Shown piece after piece: positions 33,276-40,929 of a DNA stretch of 45,788 bases; position 1 is the stretch's first letter; each line of letters starts with the position of its first letter. Below the pieces are notes generated by a model, which saw only the letters and a list, made by a program, of their open reading frames with translations, was not told the DNA's origin and searched no databases. Origin of the DNA: JBBDNV01 sp040877415 (GTDB lineage: Bacteria > Planctomycetota > Planctomycetia > Pirellulales > PALSA-1355); the NCBI GenBank assembly GCA_040877415.1, contig JBBDNV010000210.1:1-45788 (forward strand), in the 5' to 3' direction. The position numbers and the translations under genes were made by a program.

Positions 33276-33959
33276 TCAGGGCGTCACTTCCCATTCCAGA
33301 TACAGCTCGCCTTTTCCTCCCGTTCGGAGGATCTCGTCGATCGCGCTGGCGTCGAGCAGTGCCGACTGCTTGTCGCCGGCCACCGTGAAGCCGCGGGCCG
33401 CGGTGATGGAGCCCTTGGCCAGCGCGATACGGGTCTCCGAAATCCCGTTGGCATCCGCCTGGCGGAGCTGCTCGACGCCGGAGGGAGACGGCTGGGGCGG
33501 ATTGGCCTTGTCGACGGGCAGCGTGATGTGCACCGTCAGGCTGCGACGCGGGCCGTCGTTTTGGAATTGCGTCTTGATCAGCAGACTTCCGTCTTCGTTT
33601 TTGATCGTGAGGAATTTTTCGAATGCGGACGCGTTGGGAAATTGGGCGTGTACGAGGCTTGATAATGGGGCCTGCTCGCGGACCCAGGAGGCCTGGACAA
33701 TCGTCCCGCCAGCGTCCCGAATGCGCGCCAGCTCGTCTTCCGTCCGCGCGTCAAACTTCGCTTTGAACTCGGCGATCTCGTTGTCGGCTTTGGCGCCCTC
33801 TTCGGTCGATCGAAGATTGGAGCGGAAGATCACAAGGTCGGCCGAGCCGTCCGGATGAATGGTGAACGTGGTGAGCTGGTCGCCGACAACGCAGCCACCG
33901 ACGAGCAAAAGCAGGACTAGAACCGCGCCCGCGCGAGTTTTCGATCTCAAGGTTGACAT
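33276..33959 (-). CDS. Hypothetical lipoprotein
   Basis: 227 residues from the ATG at 33959; GGGAG directly precedes it, tighter than usual, so the start is uncertain and an upstream non-ATG start is possible. Residues 1-23 (AGAVLVLLLLVGGC) form a lipoprotein signal with a lipobox-like VGGC. The mature part begins with a beta strand pair (DQLTTFTIHPDGSADLVIFRSN), then a charged helical region (EEGAKADNEIAEFKAKFDARTEDELARI), then beta strands (SLLIKTQFQNDGPRRSLTVHITLP) and ends with GELYLEWEV. I do not recognise a family. It lies 126 bases downstream of the SelW-like gene on the same strand. Confidence 0.72.
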   Translation of the reverse strand: MSTLRSKTRAGAVLVLLLLVGGCVVGDQLTTFTIHPDGSADLVIFRSNLRSTEEGAKADNEIAEFKAKFDARTEDELARIRDAGGTIVQASWVREQAPLSSLVHAQFPNASAFEKFLTIKNEDGSLLIKTQFQNDGPRRSLTVHITLPVDKANPPQPSPSGVEQLRQADANGISETRIALAKGSITAARGFTVAGDKQSALLDASAIDEILRTGGKGELYLEWEVTP

Positions 33960-34085
33960 CTCCCGGCCGAGCCTGGCCCGGCCTGTTGTTACTCCTGCGA
34001 TGCTTTCCGCAGTACTGCCACCCTCAATGTATCGCCATCCGACGGGAGATGTCAAAACGCCGGCTACAAATTGGCTCGGCCGCTC

Positions 34086-34313
34086 TCAGGGTGTTTTGTC
34101 GCTGATGAGACCGACGATCTCTTCGTTGGTCGGGAAACGGTCTTTGTCGTGCTTCGAAAAGATCAGCTCGTGATCGACGGCCACGTCGAACACGCCGCCT
34201 GAGCCCTTGATGAGCTGTGCCTCGATGCCAAAGCTGGCTTTCAATGCGGCCGCCAAACTGGTGGCCTGGGGGGAATAATCTCACGGCACGCAATACTTGA
34301 TCGTGACCTGCAT
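34086..34313 (-). CDS. SelW/Rdx-family selenoprotein (CxxU, in-frame TGA)
   Basis: Read through the TGA at 34281-34283, this gives 75 residues: VTIKYC, V, P, then Sec11, then DYSPQATSLAAALKASFG, later LIKGSGGVFDVAVD, LIFSKH and RFPTNEEIV. Every segment is the Rdx (SelT/SelW/SelH) thioredoxin-like fold, and the TGA falls exactly on the second position of the CxxC/CxxU redox motif. A near-perfect ribosome-binding site (GAGG, six bases before the ATG) precedes it. A SECIS-like hairpin follows the TGA. A conventional gene finder would miss it or call a ten-residue peptide. Members are redox proteins of uncertain substrate. Loss by nonsense mutation is possible, but the intact downstream frame and the hairpin argue against it. 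Confidence 0.9.
34248..34266 (-). promoter_or_regulatory. SECIS-like hairpin in the SelW-like gene
   Basis: In the minus-strand RNA, GGCC pairs with GGCC and CCA with UGG around the loop GUU, with one A/C mismatch between the two stems. Counting the U of UGA as 1, the stem begins at 18 and the loop spans 26-28. Bacterial SECIS elements place a G-U in the apical loop at about this distance, where SelB binds. Confidence 0.75.
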
Positions 34314-34467
34314 GAGTCACCTCGCTATCGGAGTCTGAAGGTGTGGGGCGTCGGCTCGATGACCCTCAGCGCCTGCTGCGCTCGGGCCGGCGTGCGCGGA
34401 CAGGCGGCCAGCGACGTCTGTTATACACTGCCTGCCCGGCGAACGGGTATCCTCGGGTGCGAACCGA

Positions 34468-34496
34468 TTCGTCTTTCGGGCGTCTGTATGTACACT
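34468..34496 (+). promoter_or_regulatory. Candidate promoter for the second PLP enzyme gene
   Basis: TTCGTC (34468-34473) and TACACT (34491-34496), 17 bases apart, lie 41 bases upstream of the ATG at 34538. The hexamers match only three and four positions. Confidence 0.35.
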
Positions 34497-34537
34497 GAAG
34501 TGGCGTTAGTCCGCCAAATCCTCGACGAGCCATTTCC

Positions 34538-35689
34538 ATGCAATTTCGCACCCGCGCCATCCACGTGGGCAACGAGCCCGATCCCGAAACCGGCGCCGTG
34601 GTGCGCCCGATTCACGTTGCGGCCACGTTCGTGCAGAACGAAGCGGGCGTGCCGCGGGAATTTGACTATTCGCGCAGCGGCAATCCGACCCGCAAGGCGT
34701 TCGAGCAGACGCTGGCTGCGCTCGAAGGAGGCACGCACGCTTTGGCCTTTTCCTCCGGCATGGCCGCCACGCACTCGGCGATGATGCTGCTTTCGGCCGG
34801 CGATCACGTCGTCGCCGGTTCCGACATTTACGGCGGCACGTACCGGCTGTTGCACCACGTGCTCAATCGCTTCGGCATCGACGTGTCGCTGGTTTCGACG
34901 GGCGATCCAAGCGCCGTCGAAGCGGCCGTCACGCCGCGAACCAAAATGCTGTGGATCGAAACGCCCGGCAACCCGCTCTTGTCGATTACCGACATAAGGG
35001 CTTGCGCCGAAATCGCGCGGAAGCTGGGCGTGCTGCTGGCCGCCGACAACACGTTTGCCACCCCGGCGCTGACCAGGCCGCTGGAATTGGGGGCCGACGT
35101 CGTGATGCATTCGGCCACCAAGTATATCGGCGGCCATAGCGACGTGCTGGGCGGAGCCTTGGTGGTGAAGGATCGGGAACTCTTCGACCGGCTGTACTTC
35201 GTGCAAAACGCCACCGGTCCCGTGATGGGTCCGCTGGAAGCCTATCTCTGTTCCCGCGGGCTCAAGACGCTCGAGCTGCGCATTCGCGAACAATCGCGCG
35301 TCGCGGCCCAACTGGCCGATTGGCTCGCCGGCCATCAACGCGTGGAGCGAGTCCGCTATCCGGGCCGCTCGGACCATCCGGGCCACGACATCGCCGGGCG
35401 ACAGATGGACGGCGCGTTCGGGGCCATGCTCAGCTTCGAGGTTGCCGGCGGCCATGCGGCGGCGAAGCGCGTGGTCGAATCGACCCGCATCATCCGGCTC
35501 GCCGTGAGCCTGGGAGCCGTCGAATCACTGATCGAACAACCGGCCTCGATGTCGCATGCCAGCTACGGCCGCGAAGACCGGCTGGCGGGCGGCATCAGCG
35601 ACGCCTTGATTCGACTTTCTGTGGGGCTGGAGGCTTTTGAAGACCTGCGCGACGACCTGGATCAGGCGCTGAGCCAGGCTCTCAAGTAG
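34538..35689 (+). CDS. Cystathionine gamma-synthase/lyase-family PLP enzyme
   Basis: 383 residues. PLP Lys195 in HSATKYIGGHSD; ring-binding Asp170 in the canonical DNTFATP (170-176); YSRSGNPTRKAFEQTLAALEGGTHALAFSSGMAA (about 44-77) and ETPGNPLL (141-148) are typical for MetB/MetC-type trans-sulfuration enzymes. LGAVESLIEQPASMSH near the C-terminus also fits. This copy is closer to the canonical MetB/CGL type than the one at 29572 and slightly shorter. It may form cystathionine or act as a gamma-lyase; motifs do not decide. It is divergent from the SelW-like gene, whose ATG is 224 bases away. There is no attenuator-like leader here. Confidence 0.92.
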   Translation: MQFRTRAIHVGNEPDPETGAVVRPIHVAATFVQNEAGVPREFDYSRSGNPTRKAFEQTLAALEGGTHALAFSSGMAATHSAMMLLSAGDHVVAGSDIYGGTYRLLHHVLNRFGIDVSLVSTGDPSAVEAAVTPRTKMLWIETPGNPLLSITDIRACAEIARKLGVLLAADNTFATPALTRPLELGADVVMHSATKYIGGHSDVLGGALVVKDRELFDRLYFVQNATGPVMGPLEAYLCSRGLKTLELRIREQSRVAAQLADWLAGHQRVERVRYPGRSDHPGHDIAGRQMDGAFGAMLSFEVAGGHAAAKRVVESTRIIRLAVSLGAVESLIEQPASMSHASYGREDRLAGGISDALIRLSVGLEAFEDLRDDLDQALSQALK

Positions 35690-35739
35690 TCGTCGTTGGT
35701 TCGGGCGCCACCGCTTGGTTGCCAGGCAGTGGCTGACAG

Positions 35740-35761
35740 CACGGGTGGACGAGCCAACCGT
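35740..35761. repeat. Degenerate copy of the REP-like palindrome
   Basis: CACGGGTGG (35740-35748) is followed by ACGAG and CCAACCGT (35754-35761), an imperfect version of the hairpin at 16193-16215. It lies in the gap 35690-35933, where no gene is supported. Confidence 0.5.
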
Positions 35762-35933
35762 AGCACCACCGCTATCGCTGGCAGCATTCGGGGACGGGGC
35801 GAACTGGGAAAACTTTTCCGGTTTTCTTGGAATTTCCGCCTGCGCAAGTCCGATAACTGGAGGCAAAGCGCGGTGCGCCGCCGGCGCGGCTGCGCGTGGC
35901 AAGGGGGGGAAACTTGACGGCAGGTTGCCGCTT

Positions 35934-37277
35934 ATGCGCTCGAGGATCATCAGGTGCCTGGCTGGCGTGTGCGCTGGTGTCGGCCTTGGGCTGGTGGTTG
36001 CCGGCGCGCGCGCTCAAACGTTTCGCTACGAAGCTGAACCGAGGGCCGGCGAGTTCGATTTGAGCTATGCCGCCGGCGATGCGGCGCCCCGGCTGATGTC
36101 AGCGCCCGAAACGCGGCCGACGCACTCCGATCGCGGCGAGCGCGTCTATCGCGACCCTCGCTTTCGCCGTCGCCCGGCCGCGCGCGGCACTTACGGCCGG
36201 CGCGCACGACCTTACGCTGGCGACGACGTTCTGCTGACGGCCTCCGGCGAGCCGATTCCGCCCGGAGTGCCCGTCGAGCCGTTCGCCGAAGACGCGCCTC
36301 CGGGTCCGCCTGGCCCCGGCTACGAGGAATCCTACGACGGCGATGGCTACGAGCCCGACCTTGAAGGCGGGCCGTTTCTCGATGAACCGCCGTGCGGCGG
36401 CTGCGGCCATTGCGACGATTGCGACCCCTGCGGCGAATGTTATCTGCACCGCTGGTGCGACGGTCTGTGCTCGACGGCGGCCCACGGCGGTTTCTGCGAA
36501 AACCTGCAATTGATCACCGGCAAGCAGGGATTCAAAGGGCCGGTGGATTTGGGCGTCAACGGCGACTTCGGCTATCACTTCGCGTTCAACTGGGGAATGC
36601 CGCTGTTCGATTCGCTGGGCGTCGGCTACCAGTTGGGCGGGAACTGGATCCTCAGCGATTTTGAAGGGCGCAGCGGGCCCTTGGGTCATCGCCGCTCGCA
36701 ATGGTTTCTCACCACCGGCCTGTTTCACCGCGCGATGGGCGAGCAAGGGTTTCAGGGCGGTGCCGTCGTCGACTACCTGTACGACAGTTTCTACGTCCGC
36801 ATGAACTTGTGGCAGGTTCGCGGCGAAGTGAGCTACGTCTGGTGCCAGCACGAGGTCGGTTTTTGGGGCGCCATCCATGCCAACACCAACACGCAGCGGA
36901 CGTCGATTTTTCCCGACGAACCGGCGGAAACCTTCAGCTTCGAGGGCACCGACCAGTACACGGCGTTTTACCGCTACCAGTTTTGCAACGGCACCGTTTG
37001 CCGCACCTGGGCCGGCTTGAGCGGCTACGCCGACGGCATTTTCGGCGGCGACGCCACGGTGCGGGTTTCCGAGCGGTGGGGGCTGATCGCCGCGTACAAC
37101 TACCTGCTGCCGCGCAATCACGAGGGCGTGCCCAACAACGTCACCGAATCGTGGAACCTCACGATCAGCTTTGTCTGGTATCCCGGCTACAAGCGCTGCG
37201 ACAGTTGGCTGAATCCCTATCGCCCGCTCTTCTACGCGGCCGACAATGGCTGGTTCCTGGTTCGCGATGCGAACTGA
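35934..37277 (+). CDS. Cys-rich outer-membrane beta-barrel protein (DUF6666-like)
   Basis: 447 residues from the ATG at 35934; the ribosome-binding site is weak. Signal peptide (IIRCLAGVCAGVGLGLVVAGARA, about 1-28). A disordered Arg/Pro/Asp-rich segment follows to about residue 145. A Cys-cluster (CGGCGHCDDCDPCGEC and WCDGLC, about 153-181) then precedes a beta-rich region with alternating aromatic strands (NGDFGYHFAFNWG, LGVGYQLGGNWI, SQWFLTTGLFHR, EVSYVWCQHEVGFWG). It ends in WNLTISFVWYPGYKR and a short Trp/Tyr-rich tail. I take it for a planctomycete outer-membrane barrel; the Cys cluster may bind metal or form disulfides. It is convergent with the dihydrolase-like gene, with the GAAGGCA repeats between them. 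Confidence 0.78.
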   Translation: MRSRIIRCLAGVCAGVGLGLVVAGARAQTFRYEAEPRAGEFDLSYAAGDAAPRLMSAPETRPTHSDRGERVYRDPRFRRRPAARGTYGRRARPYAGDDVLLTASGEPIPPGVPVEPFAEDAPPGPPGPGYEESYDGDGYEPDLEGGPFLDEPPCGGCGHCDDCDPCGECYLHRWCDGLCSTAAHGGFCENLQLITGKQGFKGPVDLGVNGDFGYHFAFNWGMPLFDSLGVGYQLGGNWILSDFEGRSGPLGHRRSQWFLTTGLFHRAMGEQGFQGGAVVDYLYDSFYVRMNLWQVRGEVSYVWCQHEVGFWGAIHANTNTQRTSIFPDEPAETFSFEGTDQYTAFYRYQFCNGTVCRTWAGLSGYADGIFGGDATVRVSERWGLIAAYNYLLPRNHEGVPNNVTESWNLTISFVWYPGYKRCDSWLNPYRPLFYAADNGWFLVRDAN

Positions 37278-37279
37278 AG

Positions 37280-37414
37280 AGAAGGATGAAGGCAGAAGGC
37301 AAAGGGCATTGAGGACGCCTCCGGCGTCGTGCATTCGCCCGATCGATGAAAGACAGACAAGCCGCTCCACCTTTATCCGCACTCCTCCTTCTGCCTTCTG
37401 CCTTCTGCCTTCTG
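37280..37414. repeat. Inverted arms of GAAGGCA-type microsatellite
   Basis: On the plus strand GAAGGCAGAAGGC lies at about 37287-37300. Four tandem CCTTCTG units lie at 37387-37414, the same repeat in opposite orientation. Between them is a perfect six-bp hairpin (GACGCC-TCC-GGCGTC, 37314-37328), which may serve as a bidirectional terminator for the two convergent genes. The right arm overlaps the 3' end of the dihydrolase-like gene. Confidence 0.6.
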
Positions 37415-38299
37415 CCTTTCCCCCTCCTTCCACCCCGCCGCTTCTTCGCCGTCGAGCCGCAGCGTCAGGCACTTCGCGCTGCCGCCGGCTTTGACGAATT
37501 CCGACAGCGGCGTATCGCGGCACTCGAAGCCGCGGGCGCGTAACGCTTCGTGCAATTGCGGGCAGCCGGTGTTGGTAATGACGGTGCGCCCGATCGCGAC
37601 GGCGTTGCAGGCGAAGCGGCGGGCTTCGTCGGTGCTGACCGGGATCAGCTCGGGCACGGCTTCCGCCAAAGCGCGGCGGCCGTAGTCGTCGAAGGCATCG
37701 GGATAGTAGATCGCCACGCCGGGCGCCAACGGGCAGAAACACGTGTCGACGTGATAGTAATAGGGATCGACCAGCTCCAGCGGAATCACGCGGCACGAGA
37801 ACATGCGGGCGATCTCGTGATGCCCGTGCACGTCGCTGCGAATGCGATAACCGGCCACGAGCGTGTCGCCGCAAAACAGGGCGTCGCCGGCGCCCTCGAA
37901 ATAGACGCCCTCGGCCAGGCGGCGCACGGTGAATCCGGCCGCCGCAAGCCACGCCGCGTCATGCGGCTCTTCGCCCTGGCGCTCCGGATACCGGAACCGC
38001 GCCAACACGGCCCAGTCGCGAAACACGATGGCCGCGTTGGCCGTGAAAACCAGGTCGGGCAGCCCGTGCACCGGTTCGAGCAAAAGGATTCTCGCTCCCG
38101 CCTGCTCGAGCACGGTCTTCAGATTGGTCCATTGGCGGACCGCCTGGGCGTGATCGGCCTGTTTTGTCCGGCTCATCCAGGGATTGATTTCGTACTCGAT
38201 CCCATAGAAATCCGGCGCGCACATCAAGATCTGCGGCTGGCCGCTCGCGGGGTCGAAACCGGAAGGCGCCCCGGCCGCTTTCGTGTCCGCTGGCTTCAT
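37373..38299 (-). CDS. Arginine dihydrolase-like guanidino-modifying enzyme (AgrE N-domain type)
   Basis: 308 residues from the ATG at 38299; its ATGA overlaps the stop of the upstream gene by four bases. Guanidino-group modifying (amidinotransferase/DDAH) propeller: ILMCAPDFYGIEYEINPWM near residues 24-42; LPDLVFTANAAIVF (80-93); FEGAGDALF (134-142); His183 in YYYHVD; nucleophile Cys277 in GGSAKCLTLRL. The EINPWM motif and pairing with TIGR00300 match the arginine dihydrolase half of cyanobacterial AgrE (ArgZ), which converts arginine to ornithine, CO2 and ammonia. The last 20 residues (KEGERQKAEGRRQKEECG region) are coded by the microsatellite, so the original C-terminus was extended or replaced. 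DDAH activity is the main alternative. Confidence 0.85.
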   Translation of the reverse strand: MKPADTKAAGAPSGFDPASGQPQILMCAPDFYGIEYEINPWMSRTKQADHAQAVRQWTNLKTVLEQAGARILLLEPVHGLPDLVFTANAAIVFRDWAVLARFRYPERQGEEPHDAAWLAAAGFTVRRLAEGVYFEGAGDALFCGDTLVAGYRIRSDVHGHHEIARMFSCRVIPLELVDPYYYHVDTCFCPLAPGVAIYYPDAFDDYGRRALAEAVPELIPVSTDEARRFACNAVAIGRTVITNTGCPQLHEALRARGFECRDTPLSEFVKAGGSAKCLTLRLDGEEAAGWKEGERQKAEGRRQKEECG

Positions 38300-39564
38300 C
38301 GGCCGCGCTCCAGCGTCTCGAGTTCCGCCACCAGGGCCCGCAAAAACGGCTCGACGTCGGTCACCAGCCCCACGGTCTGAAACGATCCGCGATCCGAAAG
38401 CTTGATCACCGTCGAAGGGTTGATGTCGACGCACACCACCTTGACCCAGGCGGGCAGCAGATTGCCCACGGCAATCGAGTGCAGCGTGGTGGCGATCATC
38501 AGGCAGAACGTGACGCCGCGGATCCGCTCACGCATCTGTTGTTGCGCTTCCAGGACGTCGGTAATCACCTCGGGCAGCGGCCCGTCGTCGCGAATGCTGC
38601 CGGCCAACAGGAATTCGACATCGTGGCGGACGCACTCGTACATGATGCCCGAGGTGAGCAGCCCGCTCTCGACGGCGGCCCGGATGCCGCCGGCGCGGCG
38701 GATGCGATTGATGGCCCGCAGGTGGTGCTCGTGTCCGGCTTCGGCGATGTCGCCGCGTTCCAGGTGAACGCCGAGACTGGTGCCGAACAGGGCCTGTTCG
38801 ATGTCGTGTGTGGCCAGGGCATTGCCGGCAAACAGGGTGTCGACGTAACCGCCGCGAATCAATCGGCACAGGTGCTCGCCGCTGCCGGTGTGCACGATGG
38901 CCGGACCGCCGACCAAGAGGTTGCGGCCGCCGTCGCGGCGGTTCCTGAACAGCTCCTGGGCGATCTGGCGAATGGCGACACCCTTGGGCTTTTCGGTCGA
39001 CACGCCGCTGGTCATGAATTCGAAGCCGCGCCGATCGGCCGATCGTTCCTCGGGAAACACGCGCATGCCGCCGTGCCCCACGACGAACTCGACGCCGGTC
39101 TTCACGTCGCACATCGGCGCGCAGCGGGCCGTTTGCCCGTCGACGCCGACGGCCACGCCGCAGTCCATTTCCTGGTCGGCAACTTCGATCCACTGGCCGC
39201 CGACGCGGACTTCGGTCCGCTGGTTCGTCGAGCTGTAAAAACCCTCGGGAAAGGCGCCGTCGATGTCGGCCGCCACGAGCCGGCAATCCTGTTGCGCCGT
39301 GGGCACGGCCCCATGATCGCTGATCTGGCCCAGGATGTCGGCCAGCAATTCGGCGCTTGCTGCCCGCACTTCGACCAGCGCATAGCTGGCATCGGTGCGG
39401 GCCTGGCCGATGGCGATTTTTTTCATGCGGAACGTGGCGCCGGCGGCGGTGATCAGGTCGAGCACCTTGGGCAGGATCAGGCTGTCGATGATGTGTCCGG
39501 CGATTTCAACGTCTTCGACGAAGTCGGCCGCAACCGGCTCGTCGGCCTCGCGTGCGGTAACCAT
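38296..39564 (-). CDS. TIGR00300/LOR-SDH domain protein; ornithine cyclodeaminase-like
   Basis: 422 residues from the ATG at 39564. Begins with the TIGR00300 pattern EDVEIAGHIIDSLILPKVLDLI, with RMKKIAIGQARTDASYALVEVRA, and continues with a Rossmann-like half (NLLVGGPAIVHTGSGEHL, YVDTLFAGNALATHDIEQALFGTSLGV) and RHDVEFLLAGSIRDDGPLPEV. The whole length matches the C-terminal half of cyanobacterial AgrE and the archaeal-type ornithine cyclodeaminase, which converts ornithine to proline and ammonia with NAD. It is translationally coupled to the dihydrolase-like gene downstream, so together they would turn arginine into proline. The TIGR00300 identity is strong; the reaction is inferred from the pairing. 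Confidence 0.86.
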   Translation of the reverse strand: MVTAREADEPVAADFVEDVEIAGHIIDSLILPKVLDLITAAGATFRMKKIAIGQARTDASYALVEVRAASAELLADILGQISDHGAVPTAQQDCRLVAADIDGAFPEGFYSSTNQRTEVRVGGQWIEVADQEMDCGVAVGVDGQTARCAPMCDVKTGVEFVVGHGGMRVFPEERSADRRGFEFMTSGVSTEKPKGVAIRQIAQELFRNRRDGGRNLLVGGPAIVHTGSGEHLCRLIRGGYVDTLFAGNALATHDIEQALFGTSLGVHLERGDIAEAGHEHHLRAINRIRRAGGIRAAVESGLLTSGIMYECVRHDVEFLLAGSIRDDGPLPEVITDVLEAQQQMRERIRGVTFCLMIATTLHSIAVGNLLPAWVKVVCVDINPSTVIKLSDRGSFQTVGLVTDVEPFLRALVAELETLERGR

Positions 39565-39791
39565 ATCGGGCTCTTTTTGGGGCTTGGCGGATGGACCAAA
39601 CGGCCGGATTGCTGCCGGGGGTTCTCGAAATCGACCCAGGGAATTGTAGGCCGCGTGCCGCGCAGCGACCAAGCTCAAGTGTCCACGGCTCGGAGGCCCG
39701 TCTTTGCGGTTTGGGGCGGAGATCTTATACTACAGGTTTTCCGCCGCGTGAGGCGGCAGGAAATCACCTGGGAACGAATGCTTGGAATGCT

Positions 39792-40868
39792 ATGAGCAGC
39801 TCGGATCATTGGAACTCGTTGGCGTCGTCGTTGGGGGCCGAAGGGCCCGATGAGCCGGCGCAAGAAGGCCAGAAACCCGCCGCCAAGGCGCCCCCCCCGG
39901 CGCGTCCGCCCAATCCGCCGCCCAAGAAACCGCCGCCGCCGCGGCCGACCGCCGATTGGTCGAAGTTGGCAGGCGATTTGGGTATCGCACCCGCCGAGAC
40001 GACGGCGCCGGCCGCGCCCCCGAAGAGGTCGACGCCCGTTGAACCTGCGAAACCGCGGTCGACTCCGCCGGTGCGCCAAAGCGGCGCTGCCCCACCGAGG
40101 TCGGCTCCGCCGGTATCGGAGCTGGCCGCGGCGCCTCGCGATGAGATTGAAGCGGCCGTCGAATCGGAATACGGCGCCGAAGATTTTTTGGAAGAAGAAG
40201 TCATCGAGGCGGAACTGGTCGAGCCGCACGCCGCGCCGTCGGCGCGGCCGGCCGACGAAGAGCGCGGCACTCGCCGGCGACGGCGCCGACGGCGCGGAGG
40301 CAGGCGTTCGCGGCGCGAACGCGGCGCCGGCGGCGAAGAGCCGCGCGAGGAAGTTTTGGGACAGACCGAGCCGGACGAATCGAGCCTGCTCGATGTCGAT
40401 CCGCTCGCCGAAATCGAAGCGGCCGAAGCCACCGCATCGTCCGAAGCGGCTGAATCGTCCGAAGGGGCTGAATCGTCCGCAGCCGAATCCGCCGAACCGC
40501 GCGAGCGCAAGGGTCGCCGCCGCCGCCGCCGGCGCGGCTCGGGACGCGGCCGCGACGCAGAGCGCGCCGAAGCATCCGGGGCCGACGGCGAGGTCGAGCG
40601 GTCGCAGGAACCTTTCGACGACGACGGCGATGAAGAATTGGCCACCGAGCTCACCGTGTCCGACGACGAGGATGGGGACGCCTCCGAACAACAAAACGAC
40701 AAGAACAGCCATCGCGCGATCCCGGCCTGGGAGGAAGCGATCGGCTACATCATCTCCACCAATATGGAAGCCCGTGCCAAAAGCCCAAAAACCAGCGAGC
40801 CTCGCAGCCGGGGGCGCGGGCGAGGTGGCCGCGGAAACCCTCGCGGCGGCAGTCAACGCCGCGGCTGA
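39792..40868 (+). CDS. Arg/Glu-rich disordered protein, likely nucleic-acid binding
   Basis: 358 residues from the ATG at 39792; the preceding 200 bases of open frame are not coding-like. Almost entirely low complexity: a Pro/Ala/Lys segment (30-110), an acidic patch (EIEAAVESEYGAEDFLEEEVIEAELVE), two Arg blocks (RRRRRRRRGGRRSRR near 165 and RRRRRRRG near 260), Glu/Ser/Ala stretches, then an ordered motif (HRAIPAWEEAIGYIISTNMEAR, split here as AIPAWEEAIGY and IISTN) and an RGG tail (GRGRGGRGNPRGG). The Arg blocks and RGG tail suggest RNA or DNA binding, perhaps as a degradosome- or ribosome-associated factor. I recall the ordered motif from other planctomycetes. No signal peptide. It is 61 bases upstream of the transporter operon. 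Confidence 0.8.
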   Translation: MSSSDHWNSLASSLGAEGPDEPAQEGQKPAAKAPPPARPPNPPPKKPPPPRPTADWSKLAGDLGIAPAETTAPAAPPKRSTPVEPAKPRSTPPVRQSGAAPPRSAPPVSELAAAPRDEIEAAVESEYGAEDFLEEEVIEAELVEPHAAPSARPADEERGTRRRRRRRRGGRRSRRERGAGGEEPREEVLGQTEPDESSLLDVDPLAEIEAAEATASSEAAESSEGAESSAAESAEPRERKGRRRRRRRGSGRGRDAERAEASGADGEVERSQEPFDDDGDEELATELTVSDDEDGDASEQQNDKNSHRAIPAWEEAIGYIISTNMEARAKSPKTSEPRSRGRGRGGRGNPRGGSQRRG

Positions 40869-40929
40869 GATCCGATTCGTCGCTTTCCCGGCCGGACCGT
40901 CAGGCCGGGCCGGGTTGGAAGGTTGCCCG

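Noticed and set aside
36099..37952. Minus-strand open frame of 617 codons opposite the barrel protein
   Set aside because: Runs antisense through two supported genes and the microsatellite; no motif.
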